Counted from the first letter of the stretch, positions 8,117 through 16,287 are shown. The stretch is 48,123 nt of DNA from Clostridia bacterium (GCA_017430145.1 JAFRNP010000014.1:1-48123); one strand, 5' to 3'. Notes: generated by a model from the letters alone, not told the origin. Program-made: numbers and translations.

Positions 8117-9802
8117 TCACAGTTTTGTAATATCCCGTGGAATCTTTTTGAATGTGATATTATATCGTTTCAATTCCTCGTCTGGAATAGCGCAGAGGTC
8201 TGCATAGATCAAATAGTTCTCTGCCTTTTCAGTGATGGTGGCAAGGAATTGATGGTTCAGCGTGGTAACGGTGTCTTTCTCATAATAGAAGTAGTAGCCG
8301 GTATCGCGGGCGGCGCCAAGATAATAGGGGTTATCCTGTTCTGGCGGGGCATACGGCGATTTTGTTTCCATGTACCACACATATTCACGGATTTTTTCTG
8401 TTCCGGCGTTTTCGTTCAGATTGCCGTCCGGCAGCAGCAGCGCGGGCCCCAGATCGTAGAATGTAAAATCGCCGCCAGTACCCTCCACCGCGTTTTTGCC
8501 TTCGCCGTAGCCGTCGATCACGCGCTTTACCCGCTCGGCGGTAATACTGTCGGCATAATCCATCATTTCCACCAAGATAAAATGGCGGTGCCCGCTGTCG
8601 GCTTTGTTCATATTTAAGACGGCATGGGCGGTAGTCCCGGAACCAGCGAAGGAATCGAGAACAATAAAATCACTTTTACTATAAGAATATAGCAGCTTTG
8701 TAATGAGTTTGACTGGTTTAGGATAATTAAAAGGTTTTTGTTGCCCAAAAATAATACGTAATTCTTCATCAGCGTCTTCATTTGAGCCCCAACCATCTGC
8801 TGTTAAATCATCTGGATTAATATCTGCATCATAAGAAAGATCTTCATTTTCACCAGTTCTACATAATAAATCCTTTAACCGTTTATATCTTGGTGATTTT
8901 ACAATCCTTCTTATGTATAAATCCTGTGTTATATATAATTCTTTGTTGGAAGAGAATATTTCCATATTATCGCTTGAATATCTCCAATTCCCTTCAACTT
9001 CAAAATCGTTAACAACTACTCCGTCCTCAACTACTAAATTCGTTTTATATTCTATACTCATTGTTTTGTTGGAAATAATTGTTCCAGCAGGCAAAACAAA
9101 AGATTTTTCTCTATACTTGCTAAGTATACCGCCTTTTATGTTTCGCAATTCTCTTTTGTTAGGCGCATTGATACAAGGATAGGTTTCTTCCTCGTATTCA
9201 ACACTCCCTATCAATCCTTCAAAACAGTCTTTATTCTTACAATATACAAAGACATATTCTTTAATATTAGTAATTGTTCCAGATAAAAATGAACCTTTTT
9301 TCTTTTTCTCCCAAACTAACTGAGCAATAAAGTTCAAAGAGCCAAATATCTCATTACATAATATTTTTAATTTGTCTTGTTCGTTATCATCAATGCTGAT
9401 AAAAATAACACCGTCTTTAGCCAGCAATTTATGAAGTAGTTTTAGCCGAGGGTACATCATACAAAGCCATTTATCGTGACGGCTCAAGTCTTCTCCTTCA
9501 TCACCAACAACTTCTCCCAGCCATTTTTTAATTTTTGGATCATCAACATTATCATTATAAACCCATCTTTGGTTCTCGTTTGTACTTTTTGCAGTATTGT
9601 ACGGAGGATCGATATAGATACACTTGATTCTGCCCTCATAGCGGGGCATCAGGGCTTTTAGCGCCTCTAAATTATCTCCTCGGATAATCATGTTTTCGCT
9701 TCTTTCGGCGTTGTAGGTATATTGTTCCTCCAGCACCCGGTATGGCACCTGCTGGTGATGGTTGATAACCTTTTCTTTCCCGATCCACTCAAGTGTCGGC
9801 AT
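8117..9802 (-). CDS. mod: Type III DNA methyltransferase, Mod subunit (adenine-N6)
   Basis: A 561-residue beta-class DNA adenine methyltransferase that gives the type III system its sequence specificity and protects host DNA. Motif IV DPPYNT (65-70) precedes motif I FAGSGT (385-390), the order expected for the beta class. Between them lies the target-recognition region (about 150-370). That central part (about 8640-9640) is visibly more AT-rich than the C-terminal part (8117-8600), as if the recognition domain had been exchanged separately. The start is supported by TATAGGAGGATCCTTC. It is the first gene of the operon; the middle gene starts 9 bases past its stop. I saw no simple-sequence repeat long enough to suggest phase variation within mod. 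Confidence 0.95.
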   Translation of the reverse strand: MPTLEWIGKEKVINHHQQVPYRVLEEQYTYNAERSENMIIRGDNLEALKALMPRYEGRIKCIYIDPPYNTAKSTNENQRWVYNDNVDDPKIKKWLGEVVGDEGEDLSRHDKWLCMMYPRLKLLHKLLAKDGVIFISIDDNEQDKLKILCNEIFGSLNFIAQLVWEKKKKGSFLSGTITNIKEYVFVYCKNKDCFEGLIGSVEYEEETYPCINAPNKRELRNIKGGILSKYREKSFVLPAGTIISNKTMSIEYKTNLVVEDGVVVNDFEVEGNWRYSSDNMEIFSSNKELYITQDLYIRRIVKSPRYKRLKDLLCRTGENEDLSYDADINPDDLTADGWGSNEDADEELRIIFGQQKPFNYPKPVKLITKLLYSYSKSDFIVLDSFAGSGTTAHAVLNMNKADSGHRHFILVEMMDYADSITAERVKRVIDGYGEGKNAVEGTGGDFTFYDLGPALLLPDGNLNENAGTEKIREYVWYMETKSPYAPPEQDNPYYLGAARDTGYYFYYEKDTVTTLNHQFLATITEKAENYLIYADLCAIPDEELKRYNITFKKIPRDITKL

Positions 9803-9871
9803 GAAGGATCCTCCTATATATTTCTTTTTTCTTTCTGTTTTCTATGAAATTATTTTATCGCTTTGGAAAAA

Positions 9872-9888
9872 ATACAATTTTATTGTAT
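9872..9888. promoter_or_regulatory. Inverted repeat upstream of mod (candidate operator)
   Basis: A perfect 7-bp inverted repeat, ATACAAT-TTT-ATTGTAT, lies about 70 bases before the mod start in a very AT-rich stretch (9803-9910). On the minus strand it is directly preceded by TTG, so it overlaps a possible TTGATA -35 element. It could be a regulator site or a weak hairpin; no regulator gene is in the operon. Confidence 0.4.
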
Positions 9889-9930
9889 CAAAATAAAGAG
9901 AAAAAAACAATACTAAAATCATTTTCCGCC

Positions 9931-10611
9931 CTATTTCCCCGTCAGCCGGTAGCTTTCCTCCACCAGCTCCATGACGCTTTCGTCCGTGTTCGTGTCGTCG
10001 AGGATCACGGAGATCCAGTGCTTTCGGTTCATGTGGTAGGCGGGGTAGACGCCGGGGCGGGCGGTCAGCGCTTCGATCGATTCCGGGGGCGCTTTCAGGT
10101 TCATCACGTCCGCGCTGCGTTCGTCCCCGTCTTTGGTCAGGACCCGGCGCTTTACATTCATGATCAGCGCGAACCACTTAGCGTTGTCCGTGTGCCTGAA
10201 CACGCCGCCGGTGTCGTCCCCGCTCTGTGCCCACGGGTAGTCCGGCTCCACACCGCAGCGCTCCCGGATCCTTTTTGCGATCCGGTTTGCCTGATCGGAC
10301 GAAAACTGCACGTCAATGCAGCATTCTTTTGCGATCTGCTCCAGCAGCTCCGTATACCGGGCGCGCACGGTGCTGACGTACGGGCCCTGCTGGTTCTCCA
10401 TTCTCAGCTGCCTGTATTCCTCTTTGTTCATCTCGTCCGTGACCGTCCCCGTGATCTTTCCCGCATCGGAAACAAAAAGGGCAGCCGAAAAATCGCCGCC
10501 CATAAATAACGTTTCACAGCGGTACCCGCCTGCCGTTTTCGTAAATCCGAACCGCAGCAGCTTGTCTGTTTCAAAGCGTTTGCGCCTGAAAACGTCCCCT
10601 TCGATGTCCAT
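9931..10611 (-). CDS. MmcQ/YjbR-family protein with extra N-terminal domain
   Basis: A 226-residue protein whose C-terminal ~110 residues carry the MmcQ/YjbR (CyaY-like fold) pattern: NAKWFALIMNV, VMNLKAPPE, PGVYPAYHMNRKHWISV and a closing acidic helix. The N-terminal ~110 residues are an additional domain (RRKRFETDKLLRFGF onward) found with this family in Firmicutes. YjbR proteins are described as DNA-binding-like, but a precise role is not known. The start is preceded by GAGGGGGAACGGC. It is the third gene of the sulfatase - GNAT - YjbR unit, 30 bases after the GNAT gene. Confidence 0.8.
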   Translation of the reverse strand: MDIEGDVFRRKRFETDKLLRFGFTKTAGGYRCETLFMGGDFSAALFVSDAGKITGTVTDEMNKEEYRQLRMENQQGPYVSTVRARYTELLEQIAKECCIDVQFSSDQANRIAKRIRERCGVEPDYPWAQSGDDTGGVFRHTDNAKWFALIMNVKRRVLTKDGDERSADVMNLKAPPESIEALTARPGVYPAYHMNRKHWISVILDDTNTDESVMELVEESYRLTGK

Positions 10612-10641
10612 GCCGTTCCCCCTCGTTTATTCCGGTCTTTT

Positions 10642-11121
10642 TTACAGCTCGATATAATACGGGCATATGTTTTCGTAATGCCCGTCCTTCATGCGGAAGC
10701 CTTTCGGGATCGTGCCGAGCGGGACGAACCCGACCCGTTCGTACAGATGCCTTGCGTGGACGTTGCTCTCCACGACCGCGTTGAACTGCAGGATCCTGAA
10801 ACCGAGGCGCTTTGCCTGTTTCAGGCAGTCCAGCACCAGCTTTTCGCCGATATGTTTCCCTCTGTTTCCGGCGCTGACTGCGTAGCTTGCGTTGCCGATA
10901 TGCCCGCACCTGCCGATATTGTTGGGATGCAGAATATACAGCCCCACGACCTGCCCGCCGTCGTCCGCCACCCCGCAGTAGCTCTGCGTTGCAAAAAACG
11001 CCGCGCCGGTCTCTTCGTTTAATAACTCCTCCTGCGGAAAAGCGACGCCGTCTTCCACGACCCTGTTCCAGATTTCGATCATCGCATTTAGGTCGCCGTT
11101 TTCGTATTGCCTGATCTCCAT
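10642..11121 (-). CDS. GNAT-family N-acetyltransferase
   Basis: A 159-residue single-domain GNAT enzyme expected to move an acetyl group from acetyl-CoA to an amine; the substrate is unknown. The fold is visible as the N-terminal MEIRQYENGDLNAMIEIW strand-helix, the central GHIGNASYAVS strand, the acetyl-CoA pyrophosphate loop GNRGKHIG and the late NVHARHLYERVGF motif. I start at 11121 rather than 11139 because the ribosome site GGAGGAAGAG lies between the two ATGs. It sits 30 bases after the sulfatase stop in the same orientation. Confidence 0.88.
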   Translation of the reverse strand: MEIRQYENGDLNAMIEIWNRVVEDGVAFPQEELLNEETGAAFFATQSYCGVADDGGQVVGLYILHPNNIGRCGHIGNASYAVSAGNRGKHIGEKLVLDCLKQAKRLGFRILQFNAVVESNVHARHLYERVGFVPLGTIPKGFRMKDGHYENICPYYIEL

Positions 11122-11151
11122 TTCTCTTCCTCCGGTCATCCGTCTTTTTTG

Positions 11152-12480
11152 TCATGTGACGCTGTAATTGCCCGCAAATTCCCGCGCCCAGGTCTCTTCG
11201 ATCCCGCGGCGCCAGGTAAGCGCGAGTCGTTTGAGTTCTTCGCAGGTGTCCGGCAGCGTTTCGGCAAGGTTGTTTTTTTCGCCGGGGTCTTTGCTCAGAT
11301 CAGCCAGAAAAACGGGGGCGCGGGGCGCTTCGCCCTCCTCCAGCCTGCCGTTGAGGACCAGCTTATAATCGCCGCGCCGCACGGCGGTCTGGTCCTCCAT
11401 CTCCCAAAACAGACAGTCGTGCGGGGCACTTTCGCCCTTCGTGAGCAGCCCGAGGATGCTTTGTCCGTCCGTATCGTACGCCGCCGGGTCGCCGCCGCAG
11501 GCCTGCAAAAGCGTGGGGAAGAGGTCGGTCGCCATGCATGGCTCTCCGATCACGCGGGCGGGGACTTTGTTTCCCCAGGAGAACAGCGCCGGCACGCGGA
11601 CGCCGCCTTCAAACAGGCTGAACTTGTGCCCCGAAAAGATCCCCGTCGTGCCGCCGTAATACGGGTCTTCGGTCCCGTCGAGCCAGTTGCGGCTCTCCCT
11701 TGAGGGGCCGTTGTCGCTTTGAAAATAAATGATCGTATCGTCAAACAGCCCGAGTTCCCGCAGCGTGTCTGTGATCTCGCCCACGCCGTCGTCCACGGCC
11801 GCCAGCATTGCCGCCATGATGCGCCTGTCCCACGGCAGGTCCGGGAACCGGTCAAGGTAACGCGCAGGCGCGTGCATGGGGTAGTGCGGCGCGTTGTAGG
11901 CGGTATAGAGGAAAAACGGTTCGTCTTTGTGCCGGCGGATAAAGTCCACGCTCTTTCTTGTGATGCGTTCGGTCAGGTACTCGCCGTCGGCCCGGACCTC
12001 CTCGTCGTTCTCCCACAGGTCGTGGGTGGGGTTGAAGCCCCCGTCGGACATGCCGTAGTAAAAGATATGGGAGTAGTAATCGAGGCAGCCTGCCAGAAAG
12101 CCGCTGAACTCGTCGAAGCCGTTGGCGTTCGGGCGGCATTCGGGCTTCAGCCCCAGATGCCATTTGCCGCAGATCCCCGTGGCGTACCCCTCTTTTTTCA
12201 GCGCGCCGGCAAGCGTGGGGACCCGGGGCGTCAGCCCGCTTGCCCTGCGGTGCCCCGCCAAAATCGCGCGTACGCCGGCGTTGCCGGGGTAGCGGCCCGT
12301 GAGCAGCGCCGCTCTTGAGGGCGAACAGACGGGCGACGCGGCGTACATGGAGGTAAACCGCGCGCCGTTTCCGGCAAGCGCGTCCAGGTTCGGCGTTTTC
12401 AGGTCCGCCGCGCCCATGCAGCCGAGGTCCCCGTAGCCCTGGTCATCTGTCAGAATAATGATCACATTCGGTTTTTTCAT
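11152..12480 (-). CDS. Sulfatase, Cys-type, cytoplasmic
   Basis: A 442-residue type I sulfatase (alkaline-phosphatase superfamily) that cleaves sulfate esters, probably from glycans or small molecules. The N-terminus IIILTDDQGYGDLG supplies metal-binding Asp residues. The active-site signature is CSPSR (52-56), so the catalytic formylglycine would be made from Cys52. Later conserved blocks are GICGKWHLG and the metal motif FQSDNGP. There is no signal peptide, so it should act inside the cell or on imported substrate. The divergent neighbour encodes an anSME-type maturase, exactly the enzyme needed for a Cys-type sulfatase in an anaerobe. Full length, no defects seen. Confidence 0.93.
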   Translation of the reverse strand: MKKPNVIIILTDDQGYGDLGCMGAADLKTPNLDALAGNGARFTSMYAASPVCSPSRAALLTGRYPGNAGVRAILAGHRRASGLTPRVPTLAGALKKEGYATGICGKWHLGLKPECRPNANGFDEFSGFLAGCLDYYSHIFYYGMSDGGFNPTHDLWENDEEVRADGEYLTERITRKSVDFIRRHKDEPFFLYTAYNAPHYPMHAPARYLDRFPDLPWDRRIMAAMLAAVDDGVGEITDTLRELGLFDDTIIYFQSDNGPSRESRNWLDGTEDPYYGGTTGIFSGHKFSLFEGGVRVPALFSWGNKVPARVIGEPCMATDLFPTLLQACGGDPAAYDTDGQSILGLLTKGESAPHDCLFWEMEDQTAVRRGDYKLVLNGRLEEGEAPRAPVFLADLSKDPGEKNNLAETLPDTCEELKRLALTWRRGIEETWAREFAGNYSVT

Positions 12481-12500
12481 GATTGTTCACATCCGGACGG

Positions 12501-12529
12501 TTGAATTTCGGTTCTGCTTATATTATACT
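12501..12529 (+). promoter_or_regulatory. Promoter of the anSME operon
   Basis: TTGAAT (12501-12506) and TATACT (12524-12529) are 17 bases apart, about 30 bases before the anSME start. The -10 overlaps the -10 of the opposing sulfatase promoter. Confidence 0.65.
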
Positions 12530-12549
12530 GGAAAGAGAAAACGTGTCAA
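12522..12549 (-). promoter_or_regulatory. Promoter of the sulfatase operon
   Basis: On the minus strand TTGACA (12544-12549) and TATAAT (12522-12527) are 16 bases apart, about 40 bases before the sulfatase start. It faces and overlaps the anSME promoter, so the two probably exclude each other. Confidence 0.65.
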
Positions 12550-12558
12550 GGAAAAACA

Positions 12559-13626
12559 GTGATGAAAAATCTGACCTTACTGATCAAACCCGCCGCAGGG
12601 CTGTGCAATATGCAGTGCGGCTATTGCTTTTACCGGACGCTGAGCGAAGACCGGGAAAACCGGATCATGCAGCCCGAAACCGCCGGCGAGCTGATCCGGA
12701 AGATCGCCGCCTTTCGGCCGTCGGCGCTGTCCGTCGTGTTTCAGGGCGGCGAACCGACGCTGGCGGGCCTTGATTTTTTCCGCTTTTTTGTCCGGGAGCT
12801 GGAACAAAACGTCCCCTGCCCGGTCTCTTATTCCCTGCAGACGAACGGGCTTCTGATCGACGGCAAATGGGCGGCTTTTTTGCGGGATAACGAATTTCTG
12901 GTCGGCGTTTCGCTGGACGGAAACCGCAAAACCAACGACCGGTACCGGCTTGATAAGTCAAACCAAAGCGTGCTGCCGCAGGTGCTGGAGGCGATCTCCG
13001 TCCTTGAAAAACACGGCGTCGACTATAATATCCTTTCGGTGGTCGACGATGAAAACGCAAAGGATATCGAAACGACCTGGCGGTATTTTGCAAAGCACGG
13101 ATTCCGGTTCCTGCAGTTCATCTCGTATGTTGACGAAGGCGGCGCGCGGCTCTCGCCCGAAGCTTACGAAACCTTTCTGAAAAAAGTGTTCGACCTCTGG
13201 TACGCGGATTTTCAGCGCGGCGAATACGTTTCGGTGCGGCACATCGATAATTACGTGGGCGTGCTGATGGGACGGCGGCCGGAGAGCTGCGCCATGTGCG
13301 GGATCTGCGGGGGGTATTACGTCGTGGAGGCAAACGGCGACCTATATCCCTGCGATTTTTACTGCAGGGAGGCATACAGGCTCGGCAGCGTCTTTGACGA
13401 AAACCCGTTTGAAGCGAACGAAAAACAGCGGCGCTTTACGGAAGATTCCGAAACCATCCACGTTTACTGCCGGCCATGTAAATACTACGACCTGTGCCGC
13501 GGCGGCTGCAGGCGGGACCGCACGGCTGACGGCACGAAAAACAAATACTGTGCGGCGTATTACCATTTCTTCGAGTATGCCGCCGAACGGATGAAAAAAG
13601 CGGCGGAGGCGTTTTTGAATGGATAA
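12559..13626 (+). CDS. Anaerobic sulfatase-maturating enzyme (radical SAM, SPASM)
   Basis: A radical S-adenosylmethionine enzyme of about 355 residues that oxidises the active-site Cys (or Ser) of sulfatases to formylglycine without oxygen. The radical SAM cluster motif is C16-x3-C20-x2-C23 (CNMQCGYC), followed by the GGEPTL motif. The C-terminal SPASM domain has its own Cys set for auxiliary iron-sulfur clusters (CAMCGICGG, LYPCDFYC, YCRPCKYYDLCRGGC). The start is GTG 12559 or ATG 12562, both after AAGGAA. It is divergent from the Cys-type sulfatase with which it must work, and overlaps the next gene by 8 bases. Confidence 0.93.
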   Translation: MMKNLTLLIKPAAGLCNMQCGYCFYRTLSEDRENRIMQPETAGELIRKIAAFRPSALSVVFQGGEPTLAGLDFFRFFVRELEQNVPCPVSYSLQTNGLLIDGKWAAFLRDNEFLVGVSLDGNRKTNDRYRLDKSNQSVLPQVLEAISVLEKHGVDYNILSVVDDENAKDIETTWRYFAKHGFRFLQFISYVDEGGARLSPEAYETFLKKVFDLWYADFQRGEYVSVRHIDNYVGVLMGRRPESCAMCGICGGYYVVEANGDLYPCDFYCREAYRLGSVFDENPFEANEKQRRFTEDSETIHVYCRPCKYYDLCRGGCRRDRTADGTKNKYCAAYYHFFEYAAERMKKAAEAFLNG

Positions 13627-14134
13627 GCATACCGTACACGTTGCCTACGGGTTCCACGTCAACTGTTACCATTCCTACCGCGGCGACACAAACGACGCCG
13701 CGGGCTTCGGCTCCGATCTCCGGATCATCCGCGGGATCATCAGAACGCTGGACGAACTGAACGCCGCCGGGATCCCCGTGAAAGGCACCTGGGACAGCGA
13801 GAATTTCTTTTCGCTGGAACAGATATTGCCGCAGTACGCGCCGGATATCCTTGCCGGGATGCAGCGGCGCGTAAAAGAACACGGCGACGAAAACATCATC
13901 ATGGGGTATTCCAACGGCGCGCTTGGCGCCATGCAGGGCGACGAGCTTGCGGCTTCCGTTGCGCTTGCCGTCACGAACCCGCAGGGATCGGGGCTTAACG
14001 ACCTGTTCGGCACGTGCGAGATGATCGTGCGCCCGCAGGAGGTCATGTTTACGCCCTCGCAGGTGCATACCTACAACAAGCTCGGCGCAAAGGCGTTGGC
14101 GTATATCGTCAGAAAACAGCGCCGGGCAAAATAA
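13619..14134 (+). CDS. Short protein resembling the N-terminal part of a carbohydrate-active barrel enzyme
   Basis: A 171-residue product that overlaps the end of anSME by 8 bases. It looks like the first part of a glycoside-hydrolase/deacetylase type beta/alpha barrel: an opening HTVHVAYGFHVN strand, IPVKGTWDSENFF, IIMGYSNGALGAMQ, and a late PSQVHTYNKLGAKAL. Such barrels normally run for several hundred residues, whereas this one stops soon after that motif with a basic tail (IVRKQRRAK). I read it as a truncated gene, or one fused to foreign 3' sequence. The family call is from pattern memory and is tentative; the truncation is inference from length. Confidence 0.5.
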   Translation: MDKHTVHVAYGFHVNCYHSYRGDTNDAAGFGSDLRIIRGIIRTLDELNAAGIPVKGTWDSENFFSLEQILPQYAPDILAGMQRRVKEHGDENIIMGYSNGALGAMQGDELAASVALAVTNPQGSGLNDLFGTCEMIVRPQEVMFTPSQVHTYNKLGAKALAYIVRKQRRAK

Positions 14135-14151
14135 AGAAAGGCGGAAAGAAG

Positions 14152-14820
14152 ATGTTTCTCACAGTCAACGGTGTAAAGCTTTACTACGAAAAGACCGGCT
14201 CCGGCAGGCCGCTCGTGATGGTCCACTGCAACAGCATGGACCATAAGATCTTCCGCCGCGCGGTCAAAAAGCTGTCGGCGCGTTTTACGGTATACTGCCC
14301 GGATTCCCGCGATCACGGCAAAAGCGGCAAAGTGAAGACCCTGCATTACGAAGATATGGCGGAGGATATGGCGCAGTTTATCGGCGCGCTCGGGCTTCAG
14401 CGCCCGGTGTTTTACGGCTTTTCGGACGGCGGCATCATCGGGCTGATCCTTGCGGCAGGCCGTCCGGAACTGCTTTCCGCGCTGATCGTCAGCGGCGCAA
14501 GCCTGAACCCCGACAGCACGAAGGACCTGCCGATGAAATTCTTTAAGCTGTGGAGCCACGTGGACCGCAGCGACAAAATGCAGATCATGATGCGCGAGCC
14601 CGATATCACCGACGAGATGCTGAAAAGCATCCGCGTGCCGACCTTCGTTACGGCCGGGGAGCGGGACGTGATCAAGCTCTCCCACACCCGGCGTATCGCC
14701 GAAACCGTGCCGGGTGCAGAACTGAAGATCTTTCCGAAAACCGGGCACACAGGCTATATCGTCAACAGCGACAAGATCGCGGACTACATCTTATCCGTGA
14801 TCCCGGAAGACGGGCAATAA
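14152..14820 (+). CDS. Alpha/beta-fold hydrolase
   Basis: A 222-residue alpha/beta hydrolase with a complete catalytic set: nucleophile in GFSDGG (Ser91), an acid in AGERDVI, and a histidine in KTGHTGY near the C-terminus. The oxyanion region is VHCNSMDH and the conserved CPDSRDHGKS block follows. It could be an esterase, lipase or lactonase; the sequence does not say which. I place the start at 14152, behind GGCGGAAAGAAG; the longer in-frame reading from 14014 overlaps the preceding gene and has no homology. It is the last gene of the anSME unit and is followed by a hairpin. Confidence 0.88.
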   Translation: MFLTVNGVKLYYEKTGSGRPLVMVHCNSMDHKIFRRAVKKLSARFTVYCPDSRDHGKSGKVKTLHYEDMAEDMAQFIGALGLQRPVFYGFSDGGIIGLILAAGRPELLSALIVSGASLNPDSTKDLPMKFFKLWSHVDRSDKMQIMMREPDITDEMLKSIRVPTFVTAGERDVIKLSHTRRIAETVPGAELKIFPKTGHTGYIVNSDKIADYILSVIPEDGQ

Positions 14821-14853
14821 AAAAAGCAGCCGCAGATCCGATCTCTGCGGCTG
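14818..14853 (-). terminator. Terminator after sfsA
   Basis: Perfect 10-bp stem CAGCCGCAGA (14827-14836) with TCTGCGGCTG (14844-14853). On the minus strand the stem runs into a T-rich stretch (plus-strand A-run 14818-14825). It ends the bcp-sfsA unit and overlaps the stop of the converging alpha/beta hydrolase. Confidence 0.85.
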
Positions 14854-14856
14854 GAT

Positions 14857-15522
14857 TCATATATGTACCTCCGGGCAGACCGTGAGGCTGTCCGGCGTGA
14901 CCCGGCAGGGGAGATGCAGCACCGTGACGCCCGCCTGCATAGCGTCTGCCACCGCTTTTGCAAAAGCGGGGTCCGTTGCGGCGTTGGGGCGCACTTCCGC
15001 TACGCCCCCGGTCTGGATCACAAACGCGAGTACGGCGCGGTACTCCTCGTTTTGCGCGCGGATCAGCTCCCGGACGTGTTTTTCGCCGCGTTCGGTGGGC
15101 GCGTCCGGAAAATATCCCACGCCCCCGATCTCCAGCGTGCAGCCCTTGACCTCCATCAGGTGCTTTTCATTTTTCCGCTCCATATAAAAATCGATGCGGG
15201 AATCGCCGAACCGGTACTCCGGTACGATCTTATCAAAGCCCTGCGTCTTCAGCCACTCCATTGCCGCGGCGTTTGGCGCCTGGGAGTCGATATTGAACAG
15301 CGCGCCGGTCTCTTTGCGCACCGCGATCAGGTCGTATTCCGTCTTTCTGCCGGGCGTGCCCGGCGCCGTCAGATATACTTCGGCGCCCGGGCGCAGCAGC
15401 TCCCGGCAGCGCCCCGTGTTTTTGACGTGCACGGTCTGTGTTTCGCCGCCGATCGCAACGCGGGCGAGAAAGCGGTTGGGCCGTTCCAGAAAAACGGCGG
15501 GGACGATATTCTGATACTTCAC
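14857..15522 (-). CDS. sfsA: SfsA-family DNA/RNA nuclease (sugar fermentation stimulation protein)
   Basis: A 221-residue SfsA homologue. The family has an N-terminal OB-like domain and a C-terminal PD-(D/E)xK-type nuclease fold; E. coli SfsA was first noted for effects on maltose metabolism. Seen here are HVKNTGRCRELL, YDLIAVRKE, LFNIDSQAPN, the nuclease-like DSRIDFYM and MEVKGCTLE, and FPDAPTERGEKHV. The start is GTG at 15522: it overlaps the bcp stop (GTGA), giving a 4-base overlap and likely translational coupling. A longer upstream reading has no homology. Assignment is firm; the cellular role is unclear. Confidence 0.93.
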   Translation of the reverse strand: MKYQNIVPAVFLERPNRFLARVAIGGETQTVHVKNTGRCRELLRPGAEVYLTAPGTPGRKTEYDLIAVRKETGALFNIDSQAPNAAAMEWLKTQGFDKIVPEYRFGDSRIDFYMERKNEKHLMEVKGCTLEIGGVGYFPDAPTERGEKHVRELIRAQNEEYRAVLAFVIQTGGVAEVRPNAATDPAFAKAVADAMQAGVTVLHLPCRVTPDSLTVCPEVHI

Positions 15523-15974
15523 GCGAGGACGGCGAGCATCTGCGCCGGGTTCTCCGCCGCCTTTACCTTGTCGAACGCCTTTTCGATCACGCCGTTTTCG
15601 TCGATCAGGTAGGTGGTGCGCACCACACCCATGGAGACCTTGCCGTAGTTTTTCTTTTCTTTCCACACGTCGTACGCCTCAATGACCGAGCGCTCGGGGT
15701 CCGCCAGCAGCGGGAAGGGGAGCCCGTATTTTTCCTCAAACCGTTTGTGGGACGCCACGCTGTCCTTGCTGACGCCCAAAACGACCGCGCCCTTTTCGCG
15801 GAACTGTGGGTACAGCTCCCCGAAGGCGCAGGCCTGCTTCGTGCAGCCCCCGGTCATGTCCTTGGGGTAAAAATACAAAATGACCTTCTGGCCCCTGTAA
15901 TCCGATAAGCTTCTGCTTTCTCCGTTCTGGTCCGGCAGCGTAAAATCCGGCGCTTTGGTTCCGATCTCAAGCAT
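15519..15974 (-). CDS. bcp: Peroxiredoxin, BCP/PrxQ type
   Basis: A 151-residue thioredoxin-dependent peroxiredoxin that reduces hydrogen peroxide and organic hydroperoxides in the cytoplasm. The peroxidatic Cys44 and resolving Cys49 have the five-residue spacing of atypical two-Cys BCP (CTKQAC). The conserved LYFYPKDMTGG block precedes them, where the usual Pro before Gly-Cys is replaced by Gly. VSKDS, FPLLADP and RTTYLID follow as expected. It is translationally coupled to sfsA. The start is preceded by AGGAGGAATTAT. Confidence 0.93.
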   Translation of the reverse strand: MLEIGTKAPDFTLPDQNGESRSLSDYRGQKVILYFYPKDMTGGCTKQACAFGELYPQFREKGAVVLGVSKDSVASHKRFEEKYGLPFPLLADPERSVIEAYDVWKEKKNYGKVSMGVVRTTYLIDENGVIEKAFDKVKAAENPAQMLAVLA

Positions 15975-16074
15975 AATAATTCCTCCTGTACGGTGATATA
16001 TATAGCATACCTGTGTATAACGGGAAAGTCAATACGATTTTGGGACGGAAAAAGAAAACAATGATAAAAAGGCA

Positions 16075-16278
16075 ATGTTCGGCGCCTGCGGCATCCGGCT
16101 GATCTGGGTATTTTTCTTCCTGCCGATGAACCGGACGCTGCGCTTCCTCTACGTTTCCTACCCCCTGTCGTGGGGGATCACCTTTGCCGTCGCCGTCGGG
16201 CTGTTCCTGTGGCTGACGTATTCCCGCCGGCTTGACGCGATCATCCGTGAAAAGGCGCTGCCCGGAGGCGCGCAATAA
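16075..16278 (+). pseudogene. C-terminal remnant of a MATE-family efflux transporter
   Basis: A 67-residue open frame that reads like the last transmembrane part of a MATE transporter: FGACGIRLIWVFFFLP, MNRTLRFLYVSYPLSW, then a final hydrophobic helix and a short basic tail. Intact MATE proteins are around 440-460 residues, so about 85% of the gene is missing. There is no convincing ribosome site, and bcp's promoter region abuts it. A terminator hairpin, probably that of the original gene, follows. Confidence 0.7.
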
Positions 16279-16287
16279 AAACGAAAG

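Noticed and set aside
16065-16278. The 67-codon frame as a genuine small membrane protein.
   Set aside because: Its sequence reads like the end of a MATE transporter, and it lacks a ribosome site, so a remnant is more likely.
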